From NCBI RefSeq assembly GCF_021233055.1, contig NZ_CP089539.1, positions 248,001 to 312,000 on the forward strand: DNA of 64,000 nucleotides. The letters run 5' to 3'. The stretch's first letter is position 1; each line of letters opens with the position of its first letter. Positions 17,668 through 24,911 of the stretch are shown one piece after another. Below the pieces are notes generated by a model. It worked only from the letters and a program-made list of their open reading frames with translations. It searched no databases and had not been told where the DNA came from. Both the position numbers and the translations under genes were made by a program. The stretch is from Spirosoma oryzicola. Its GTDB lineage: Bacteria; Bacteroidota; Bacteroidia; Cytophagales; Spirosomataceae.

Positions 17668-18294
17668 TTACTTTTTTAAGAGCATGTCTTTGCTGATGTC
17701 TTTGTCAATATCGATATAACCAGGGTACTTGATCTGCTTATTACCCACCAAGAAGGTCGGTTTGATCTTGAGCGTTATCCGAGAAGGCGAGGACCGCTGG
17801 CTACCAGCCAGGTTACGAATCAGATCAACAAATGATTTGCGACTTGACCGACTCGCCATCAGACCATACACGTTGGTATTTACCGGGATGGGTACAAGGG
17901 TCTTCCCTCCTCCTGGCGGTACAACTACTCGCTGATCGACGGTGCCCGTAGCCAGCTCATTACCCGATAATAGCAAACGGTATTCGAATTGATTGATAGC
18001 CGCCGTATCACGAGTTGGATTGACAATTTCCAGATTGATGTCCGCCTTAAAGGGGATATCCTTACTTAACAACCCGGCTGCAAGCCGAGGATAATTAACC
18101 GGGTTGAGGTCCTCCAACCGGTTAATTTCTTTAAACTCGCTAACCTCATAACCGGCAAGCGTAACGTTGTCTGCCGAATGAACAGCATACCGGCTTTTGC
18201 CCAGCCCTTTGGCTTGCTGAACCTGCCGATTGATACCGCACTGGGTATACAAGAGAGGGACCGCCAGCAGAGCCAGCTTGATAAATAGTCGCAT
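17668..18294 (-). CDS. LEA14/WHy-type lipoprotein
   Basis: The 208-residue product begins MRLFIKLALLAVPLLYTQCG, a lipoprotein signal with the modified cysteine at residue 19. The middle part, with IPFKADINLEIVNPTRDTAA followed by FEYRLLLSGNELATGTVDQ, matches the water-stress/hypersensitive-response (LEA type 2) immunoglobulin-like domain, in which an N-P-x-x-x-x motif precedes paired strands. LEA14-like proteins are linked with desiccation tolerance in plants and are of unknown function in bacteria. It lies 22 bp after the beta-barrel gene and is probably co-transcribed with it. Confidence 0.75.
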   Translation of the reverse strand: MRLFIKLALLAVPLLYTQCGINRQVQQAKGLGKSRYAVHSADNVTLAGYEVSEFKEINRLEDLNPVNYPRLAAGLLSKDIPFKADINLEIVNPTRDTAAINQFEYRLLLSGNELATGTVDQRVVVPPGGGKTLVPIPVNTNVYGLMASRSSRKSFVDLIRNLAGSQRSSPSRITLKIKPTFLVGNKQIKYPGYIDIDKDISKDMLLKK

Positions 18295-18316
18295 AGTTGA
18301 TCAGAATGTGTGCCGG

Positions 18317-19072
18317 CTAGCGCAGACGATAAGTAAGGAGAACGTTGAGCGTAGGCAGAAAACCGTGCTGACGGAGTTTTGTATCTATTTCACCATCGAG
18401 ATCAGCGTGTAAGCGCTGGGTAACTCCTAGCCCATCAATGACGGAACGGTTAGAGGAAAACGTATTTTGAGTCTTGAAGATCTTGCCTAAACTTAGTTCT
18501 GTATTCAGGCCAAATCGCGAATTGCTAAACGCAAAAGAACGACCTACACGAACCCCACCAATCAAAAGATTTGATTGCAGATTAAAAACAAAAGCAGGGG
18601 AATTGAGTAGACTGAACCCCGAAAGATCCCGGTTAAAATAAACCTCTAACCCATCGGCGGGGGTAATGGGTCCTGCCGAAAAATGGATATATTGACCGAA
18701 GATGGTGCCGTGCCAAGCCGAATTGGCGTGAATACCCATACCTAAGCGGATAAGGCTACCCTGTCGAAATGAGCGGTCGATGACTCCGCTTAGCGTGGGA
18801 TCTAGTCCGAATCCTTCGAGCAGTTTCAGCGTGTATCGATCAAAAGGAGCAGCGATTAGTCCAGCCTGTGCCTGTACAGACAATCGGCGGCTAAACCGGT
18901 ATTCATAACCAAGAGTATAGTTTAGTGGAACTTGTAATCCCGCCGAAATTGTATGACCAGTCCTAAAAGGTTGCTTTCTGGCTAATGAATCCTGCCCCCA
19001 ACTCAAAGAAGGACTTGCAGCCAGTGATACTAAACACACTACTAGAATCCGTAGCTGACAACTTTTTTTCAT
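18317..19072 (-). CDS. Predicted outer-membrane beta-barrel protein
   Basis: The 251-residue protein has a signal peptide ending near SLSWGQ and alternating hydrophobic/polar strands throughout, for example GHTISAGLQVPLNYTLGYEY and RLSVQAQAGLIAAPF. It ends in YRLR rather than the usual aromatic residue. These features indicate a small outer-membrane barrel of the PorT/OmpW-like kind, but no family is identified. It is the promoter-proximal gene of a pair with the LEA-type lipoprotein, which might suggest an envelope-stress role. Confidence 0.65.
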   Translation of the reverse strand: MKKSCQLRILVVCLVSLAASPSLSWGQDSLARKQPFRTGHTISAGLQVPLNYTLGYEYRFSRRLSVQAQAGLIAAPFDRYTLKLLEGFGLDPTLSGVIDRSFRQGSLIRLGMGIHANSAWHGTIFGQYIHFSAGPITPADGLEVYFNRDLSGFSLLNSPAFVFNLQSNLLIGGVRVGRSFAFSNSRFGLNTELSLGKIFKTQNTFSSNRSVIDGLGVTQRLHADLDGEIDTKLRQHGFLPTLNVLLTYRLR

Positions 19073-19219
19073 GAGCGATAGACAAACTCCATAAGAAACA
19101 GAAGCGCAGACACAACAAGACTATATAGCTAGTTGAATTAATTTCATATATTCTGTTCAAAGTAGCGTCTACTGGCAGCTACCGATTGATGTCCAGGAGG
19201 CCATTTGTATTAATAAAGA

Positions 19220-19260
19220 CCTCGCTGCCGGACGAAATGATGTACAGTCCAGCAGCGAGG
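19220..19260 (-). terminator. Terminator of the membrane protein gene at 19270
   Basis: CCTCGCTGCCGGAC at 19220-19233 pairs with GTCCAGCAGCGAGG at 19247-19260, with a single mismatch. Reading on the minus strand it starts 10 bp after the TAG of the gene at 19270-20322 and is followed by a moderately T-rich stretch. Confidence 0.7.
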
Positions 19261-19269
19261 GCAGCGAAG

Positions 19270-20322
19270 TTAGGCTACAGACTGTAGCTTACGGTCTAGC
19301 GAACTCGTCGCTTCTTTTGACTCGGTACCCATTTTCGCCCCGAATCCTGCCGCAGCAACGCCGATCAGTAGTCCGAAGAAGCCGAATATAGCCGCTTTTG
19401 ATGCTGCCGAAGCCGTAGCATCGGCAACCTGCCGGGCCTTTGCCGCAGCCTCTGCTTTCGTTTGTTCAAACTTAGCAGCTGCCTGTTTGTACGTATTGAT
19501 CCAGTTGTCAACAATTTGCTCCGACTCAGCTCGGCTTTTACCGGTACGTTTCATCACTACGTTTACCGCGTCGTCCCGGTCAACCTGACTGACGGTTGCT
19601 TGTCCTTGTTTGAAGAGTCGATCAAACAAACCGTCGGCCAATGCGCCAGCAGCCTGTGGATTCTCCGCGGCCCGGCCTGCAGTAGCTTGAGCCTGATCGC
19701 CAACCTGTTCGGCCTTCTGCTCCAGCGTGCGAGGGTTGAGTGCGGGATTACCCGTCTGGCGCAGAATCGTGTTAACTTCGTTGCGTAGGTTCGTCAGGTC
19801 AATGTTATCAACGTTGACACCGTTCTTAGCAAGTTCTCCTTTAACAGCCTGACCCAACTGAGGCCCCGCTGCTGAAGCAACTGAACCTGCCGCAGACCCT
19901 GCCGTCCGGACGATCCCGCCCAACAACCGGCTCGCTCCACCAATGAGACTGCCAATAGTTGTCGTTAAAAAGTAAATCGTTAATAGCGTCGCCAGACTCC
20001 AGGTCAGCACCCCGTGGATGATACCGTCAAAAAGACGGGGCGCGCTAGCTAGTCGGCCTGCAATCCATCCACCGACAAACAGAGAGAGTAAGCTGCTGAT
20101 AACATACCATATAGCTCCCCCCGTACCTAGTCCTGCCGTTGGGTTTTGTTCCGTCTCCGGGTCGATGGTGCTCAATCCGATGCCGAGCCCTAATAGCGAC
20201 AGCAATAACTGGCTTACAATTGCTACCAGTACACCGGCGAAGACGGCACTCCAAGAAATTCGTTTTACAAAAGAGCTGCGGCCATAAGCCGTGCTGTTAA
20301 AAGAAGTAAGTTCTCGTTCCAT
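19270..20322 (-). CDS. Multi-pass membrane protein with a long soluble insert
   Basis: The 350-residue protein has hydrophobic segments at about residues 23-48, 68-90 and 102-125, a soluble alanine-rich middle of about 180 residues, and a last helix at about 307-330. The first part, with RISWSAVFAGVLVAIVSQLL and FVGGWIAGRLA, is found in many Bacteroidota and proteobacterial proteins without a known function. The insert has a charged helical stretch (VDRDDAVNVVMKRTGKSRAE and a following coiled region). Its neighbour on the same strand is a YtxH gene; such pairs are common in general stress loci. Function unknown. Confidence 0.7.
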   Translation of the reverse strand: MERELTSFNSTAYGRSSFVKRISWSAVFAGVLVAIVSQLLLSLLGLGIGLSTIDPETEQNPTAGLGTGGAIWYVISSLLSLFVGGWIAGRLASAPRLFDGIIHGVLTWSLATLLTIYFLTTTIGSLIGGASRLLGGIVRTAGSAAGSVASAAGPQLGQAVKGELAKNGVNVDNIDLTNLRNEVNTILRQTGNPALNPRTLEQKAEQVGDQAQATAGRAAENPQAAGALADGLFDRLFKQGQATVSQVDRDDAVNVVMKRTGKSRAESEQIVDNWINTYKQAAAKFEQTKAEAAAKARQVADATASAASKAAIFGFFGLLIGVAAAGFGAKMGTESKEATSSLDRKLQSVA

Positions 20323-20433
20323 TGTGTTTAATAGTTAATTATGATAAAGCGTTGTGTGGCTGCCCAGAATCCCTGCTGCACTATTTTCTATTCTCTTAGG
20401 CAACACTCGTTCAACAACTTAGGGCTTGAAAGC

Positions 20434-20468
20434 GAATCCCCGGATCGGTGCGGTCCGGGGATTCTTTT
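20434..20468 (-). terminator. Hairpin after the YtxH gene
   Basis: GAATCCCCGGA at 20434-20444 pairs perfectly with TCCGGGGATTC at 20454-20464. It is placed 45 bp after the YtxH stop codon on the minus strand. A TTTT run follows on the plus strand, so it may also work in that direction. Confidence 0.65.
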
Positions 20469-20508
20469 GTTGAGTAAATCAGAAGACCCGTTGCTAACAA
20501 GCAAACTG

Positions 20509-20883
20509 TTAGCTGAACTTAACGGTATCTTTTATAGAGTCGATACCAGCTTTAGCCTTGTCTGCCAGATGGTTCGCTCCGTGCTGCGCCTTGTGAGCGT
20601 AATTGCTGAATTCATCTTCTGCTTTGCCAGCAACTGACGCTACACCGTTTTCAAAGGCATCAAACTTATCCTCCGCCCGCTCTTTGGCTTTGTGCCACTG
20701 GTGTTTTGCTTCTTTTGTCTCGTCGTGTACCTTCTTCGCAATTTGCTTACGCAATTTCTTACCTGAGCGGGGGGCCAGCAAGAGACCGATGGCCAAGCCA
20801 GAGACTACTCCTGTTAATAATCCAGTCAGAAAAGTGGTATCGGTAACGTAGTCCTGAACATCCTTTCTTTGTTCGAAAAGCAT
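20509..20883 (-). CDS. YtxH-domain stress protein
   Basis: The 124-residue product has one hydrophobic segment (about residues 18-38) ending in the signature GLLLAPRSGKKLRKQIAKKV, followed by a lysine/alanine-rich amphipathic helix with many short repeats. This is the YtxH pattern: a single-pass membrane protein whose cytoplasmic tail is helical. YtxH proteins belong to general-stress regulons in several phyla, with unknown activity. It lies upstream of the membrane protein at 19270-20322 on the same strand, separated by a terminator-like hairpin, so they may be separate units. Confidence 0.85.
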   Translation of the reverse strand: MLFEQRKDVQDYVTDTTFLTGLLTGVVSGLAIGLLLAPRSGKKLRKQIAKKVHDETKEAKHQWHKAKERAEDKFDAFENGVASVAGKAEDEFSNYAHKAQHGANHLADKAKAGIDSIKDTVKFS

Positions 20884-21492
20884 ATGATTAGCTTGTTTAT
20901 GTGGGCAATAAAGACCAATGATTCATATGAGGTAAAAATTATACCAGATGATCACCAAATAGCTATCTTACTGACTATAAATGGGTTTCAGGACGTAAAG
21001 AATTTTTTCTAATTACTTTACTAGTAGAGTATAATACTCAATTATGTTGCATAATTTACTCATAATTTAAGTAAATTTACCCTGTAAAAGCTGTTCATAT
21101 TTGCTATTATTACTTACTTCCATAAGGTCAACTCTTAAGTCTTACAAGACATTTTTTTTCCTTTGGTAAGGTCAGTCTAGGCGTCCCTACTCAGGCAATA
21201 TAAATATATACACTTGTACATAAACAGTTTAGGTTATACAAATACAGCGTTTGTCTTCGCCCGAACAGAAATCAATGGTTCCAAAATAGTCTCTACAAAG
21301 CGTTAGCTATCAAAGGTAAGCACTCTATATTTTTAAGTATATATACTCATTTATTAAAGCAGGGATAATGGTTGATAGATTCACTGTCTTTATAATGAAT
21401 AATGGCGATACAAGTGCAAGGCCGAGTTGTACCTTGAAAAGGCAGCTTCGCTATACCAATTCTAGCGCTGACAGATTCCTATTTGCCTTTGA
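20884..21492. other. AT-rich intergenic region without a recognised gene
   Basis: About 600 bp of very AT-rich sequence upstream of the YtxH gene. I found no coding remnant with protein-like composition, no RNA gene and no strong inverted repeat before the hairpin at 21493. It may hold the stress-responsive promoter of the YtxH gene. Confidence 0.5.
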
Positions 21493-21538
21493 GCGAAACG
21501 CGAAAACACTGTCGTGGGACAGTGTTTTCGCGTTTCGC
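21493..21538 (-). terminator. Perfect 21-bp inverted repeat downstream of the oxidoreductase
   Basis: Bases 21493-21513 are the exact reverse complement of 21518-21538, with a 4-base loop. It lies about 105 bp after the stop codon of the gene at 21644-22585 on that strand. The A4 and T4 runs inside the stem are unlike a classical GC-rich terminator. Confidence 0.6.
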
Positions 21539-21643
21539 ATGATACCTTATTCATCGGGTTAAGGCTTGACTGAAATGAAAAAAGCTGATTTGCAAACAGG
21601 TTCTTACCCGTTGAAGAACCATGTTTGGTCAGGTAATCTACCA

Positions 21644-22585
21644 CTAATCAAGAACGATTACCGATTTTCCGATGCCTTTACCCCGACGGGCTTCTTGGTA
21701 GGCTTCCCGGACGTTGTTTATGGAGTACGACTTGTCCAGCACGATTTGCAAGCCATCTTCGGCTAAATAGGTTAATGCGTTGAGCCCCTCAACAGTCGAT
21801 TTTAAGATTAGAACCTTACTTTTCCGCCTGGAGAAAAGATTGTTAATAAATGAATAAGCAAGTGTCAAAGGTGACGGAAGTGTGCTGACATAGACGGCGC
21901 TTGGTTTCATCAGGCTTTTTGCCTCGGTAAAGGAAAGCTTGGTAGATAAGTCAATAACCGCGTCGAAGCGTTGACTGAGTACGTTGATCGATTGCTTCGT
22001 ATAGTCAATTACCGTGTCAGCCCCCCATTTTGCGGCCTCGTCCACCCCTTTCGTACTAACAACTGCTGTTACGCTGGCACCGCGTTTTTTGGCAATCTGC
22101 ACGGCGAAAACGCCAATACCACCGGTAGCCCCGTTAATTAATACGTCCTGGTTAGGACCGACTGCTGCCAGCTGATCGATGATCTGGAGGGCTGACAGCC
22201 CGGTTACGGGTAAGGCGGCTGCTTGCTCAAAGGAAATATTGGCTGGTTTTAGGGCAACATCGGATTCTTTGACAACCACGTAATCGGCCAGGGCTCCACC
22301 TTTGAACGCGTCCAGTAAGCCAATGACCGCGTTACCTGGGGTAAAGCGAGTGGTGGCACTACCCGTTTGTTCGACAATACCTGAGAAATCGATGCCTACC
22401 GATTTTGGAAAGCCAGATCCCGACATCAGTTTCATTTCTCCACCATATACTTTCCAATCCAGCGGGTTAATCGAAACCGCTTTTACCCGGATCAATAATT
22501 GATCTTTCTGAATACTAGGTATCGCCTGGTCAACCAGCTCTAGCACGCTTTCGTCGCCGAACTGTTTATAAATTACTTTTTTCAT
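21644..22585 (-). CDS. NADP-dependent MDR-family oxidoreductase (quinone-reductase-like)
   Basis: The 313-residue product is a medium-chain dehydrogenase/reductase without the catalytic or structural zinc cysteines. It begins MKKVIYKQFGDESVLELVDQ and has the GroES-like part with VKAVSINPLDWKV, the dinucleotide-binding motif GATGGIGVFAVQIAKKRGAS and the family ending GKSVIVLD. These traits fit quinone oxidoreductases, enone reductases and related enzymes that use NADPH. The nearby AraC regulator on the same strand and the cupin gene may form a small detoxification cluster, but the order is not strictly operonic. Confidence 0.88.
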   Translation of the reverse strand: MKKVIYKQFGDESVLELVDQAIPSIQKDQLLIRVKAVSINPLDWKVYGGEMKLMSGSGFPKSVGIDFSGIVEQTGSATTRFTPGNAVIGLLDAFKGGALADYVVVKESDVALKPANISFEQAAALPVTGLSALQIIDQLAAVGPNQDVLINGATGGIGVFAVQIAKKRGASVTAVVSTKGVDEAAKWGADTVIDYTKQSINVLSQRFDAVIDLSTKLSFTEAKSLMKPSAVYVSTLPSPLTLAYSFINNLFSRRKSKVLILKSTVEGLNALTYLAEDGLQIVLDKSYSINNVREAYQEARRGKGIGKSVIVLD

Positions 22586-22792
22586 GCTGTTTTATTAGTT
22601 GAGGTTTACATGAAGCGCGATTAACCGAAAAGCTCTTGCCTAGCGGTGAGCCAGATGAATCAAATCCATTCATCCAGTGCTGGCTAGTCAGTGCGTCTTG
22701 CTCACTGCAAAATTGAATCATCTGACGAGCTGTAAATAGCGCAAAAGGTCGAAAAAACAGTCGAATACGGCGGAGCGGAGTAAACAGGTCAA

Positions 22793-22945
22793 TTACTTAA
22801 CAGATACGCTTTTATCGGTACTGTTCAGCCGTTCGGTCAGGATAATCTTGTTTGTCGGACCGGACTGATTTATGGTCGGATCGGCGTATTTTCCAAATCG
22901 AAGACTACCGAGCTTTGTGGCGTATTTAAACCAACCATCATGGAA
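22793..22945 (-). pseudogene. Possible 3' relic of an unidentified gene
   Basis: On the minus strand the last 48 codons before TAA at 22793-22795 read as a protein-like C-terminus, including LGSLRFGKYADPTINQSGPT and IILTERLNSTDKSVSVK. The frame stays open into the cupin gene, but there it is only the antisense of coding sequence. I take the part outside the cupin gene as a possible truncated gene end. No family is recognised. Confidence 0.25.
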
Positions 22946-23440
22946 AATCACAAAAAACAACCCATCACGGTGGGTCCCAAAACGGGAAAAAACGTTTCTG
23001 TCGGCGGTAGCAACTATCGTATTCTGGCCAGCGGGAAAGACACCGAAGGAGCTTTCGCTACAATCGATATGCTGATCCCTCCCGGCGGTGGACCCGGACC
23101 ACACGCCCACGCGGATTTTGACGAAACGTTTTATGTGATCGAAGGTGAAGTCGAAGTAAGATCCGAGTTTGGGACTTATGTAGCGGCTAAAGGATCGTAC
23201 ATTACCATACCCAAAGGGGGCGTGGTGCACGCTTTCAAGAACAAGAGCGAGCAGACGGCTCATTTGCTTTGCACCGTGGTACCTGCCGGGTTGGAATCGT
23301 TGTTCGAGGAAATCGGTCAACCTGTTGCCGTCGGTCAGTTCCTTCCTCCGGCGCGGCTGGATGAAGCCACTATGAAGAAACTACAAGCCATTGCCGAAAA
23401 GCACGGTCAGCAACTATTTCCACCCAATTACCTAGGGTAA
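22940..23440 (+). CDS. Cupin-domain protein
   Basis: The 166-residue product has a single conserved cupin barrel. Motif 1 is PHAHADFDETFYVIEGEVEV, giving the metal ligands His55, His57 and Glu62; motif 2 is IPKGGVVHAFKN with the histidine that completes the site. The C-terminal extension VGQFLPPARLDEATMKKLQA is typical of small cupins near oxidoreductases. Such proteins may be metal-dependent oxygenases, isomerases or sensors, and the substrate is not evident. The stop codon is only 8 bp from that of the convergent AraC gene, leaving no room for a terminator. Confidence 0.9.
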   Translation: MENHKKQPITVGPKTGKNVSVGGSNYRILASGKDTEGAFATIDMLIPPGGGPGPHAHADFDETFYVIEGEVEVRSEFGTYVAAKGSYITIPKGGVVHAFKNKSEQTAHLLCTVVPAGLESLFEEIGQPVAVGQFLPPARLDEATMKKLQAIAEKHGQQLFPPNYLG

Positions 23441-23448
23441 ATAACGCC

Positions 23449-24429
23449 TTATGAATACGAGTAGCGTTTGGGGTTTAGGCCATAATGTTTTTCAAATATC
23501 CGGCTGAAGTGGCTAAGATTGGAAAAGCCCAGTTCATAGCCCACTTCGCCAACGGAATGCTTGCCTTGCTTCAACAGGAAGGCAGCTTCTTCCATGCGGG
23601 CCTGCTGGTAATGGTTGTAGATCGTGGTACCAAACGTTTGTTTGAACAGCTGTTTTAGTTTGGTTTCACTCATCGCAGCACGTTGCGCCAGTTCACGGAT
23701 TACCGGCGGCACGCTTAGGTCGCCGATGATTTCGTTACGGACCAACAGGAGTCTTTCCGCGTCGGCGCTGTTGATCGGTTGATGGGCCGCATTTTCCCGT
23801 AAAGACAGTTTATGGAAGACCAGATAAAGCAGTTCCTGCACTTTGATCCGCATGTAAAAGTGGCTCAAGCGATCATTCATGTCCACAGCAGCCACATTTT
23901 TAAGTAGCTGTTTGATCTCCGCTTCCATGCGTTCGAAGAACAAAAAAGAGTTACCACTCTCAGTAATAGTCTGAAGCACCGAATTAGGCTCGCTGACGGC
24001 TAACAATTCCGTCAAACGGGGCGGCTTTATGGCAACAACTACGTAGTGAATCGTTTGATGAGCGGGAAAACGGATGGTTGAGTTGAGATCGTTGGACGTA
24101 ACCTGGATAGCTGACTCATCGCGCTGCGAGAACAGAACTTGGGGAGCATCGTTGTAAGCAATCTCTAGGGCTTGCTCGTTGCTATAAAAAAAGACGGTAA
24201 CCAGGTCGTTTCCCTGGCCGGATGTGTTGCGATTGATAATCAGGTCTTCCTTAAGCAGATAACGGTGTATAGTGATCTTGAAGTCTGGTCCGAATGCGAG
24301 CTTGCGTATGTATCCCTGTCCCAAATGATCCGGTATCACCAGCAGATCATTCTGTACTGTCGCCTGTATGTAACGGGCGAAGTATGTCATAAAATCAAAA
24401 TCGGGTGTAGCGGAAAAACTGAATATCAT
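23449..24429 (-). CDS. AraC-family transcriptional regulator
   Basis: From the ATG at 24429 (MIFSFSATPDFDFM) the product has about 326 residues; a start at 24558 would add 43 residues of unlikely composition. The first 230 residues are a cupin-like or unclassified ligand-sensing part. The last 100 carry two helix-turn-helix units, IRELAQRAAMSETKLKQLFK and VGEVGYELGFSNLSHFSRIF, ending in the AraC signature HYGLNPKRY. It may control the neighbouring MDR oxidoreductase or cupin gene. The regulator faces the large CBM3-containing gene across a 480-bp divergent region. Confidence 0.9.
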   Translation of the reverse strand: MIFSFSATPDFDFMTYFARYIQATVQNDLLVIPDHLGQGYIRKLAFGPDFKITIHRYLLKEDLIINRNTSGQGNDLVTVFFYSNEQALEIAYNDAPQVLFSQRDESAIQVTSNDLNSTIRFPAHQTIHYVVVAIKPPRLTELLAVSEPNSVLQTITESGNSFLFFERMEAEIKQLLKNVAAVDMNDRLSHFYMRIKVQELLYLVFHKLSLRENAAHQPINSADAERLLLVRNEIIGDLSVPPVIRELAQRAAMSETKLKQLFKQTFGTTIYNHYQQARMEEAAFLLKQGKHSVGEVGYELGFSNLSHFSRIFEKHYGLNPKRYSYS

Positions 24430-24911
24430 GACAGTAGCGCTCCTGTTCCTAACGCTTAACAATAGTACATAATCAGGACTGATAATTCCACAGTTAGCTT
24501 TTGAAAATAGTGTACCGTTGTTCCATTCATCGAACTGCCAATGGGTGATTGGTACCAAGCTAACATTCGACTGCCTAGAGCATTGGATTCGTCAAATATA
24601 TATCGAGAAGACTGTTCAGCTATCTATTGTCCATGCTCTGACACTGGCTTGTCTATACCCAAAATACGGCCTGACAGAGTCACTACCCATCTCCTGATCT
24701 CGACTTGATCCAAGAAAACAGGCCATTTTGCCCTCATTTGGGAAAAATGTTATGGTTTTTGTACGATTTGTTATCGTCCACGGGCTTAGTACCGGCCTAC
24801 TTTTGTCCACCATCTCTAGTGAGTCGCTTACCCACATCAGGCGATTGCATACAGTCAAATTTTACCAACTACCTTCTTCAGCAGGATCACTAACCCCCTG
24901 CGTCAACACGT
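24430..24911. other. Divergent promoter region between AraC and the CBM3/T9SS protein
   Basis: This stretch of about 480 bp separates two divergently read genes. I see no RNA gene or strong hairpin. Open frames here lack protein-like composition. It should contain the promoters of both genes, although no box with both -7 and -33 elements was found. Confidence 0.45.
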
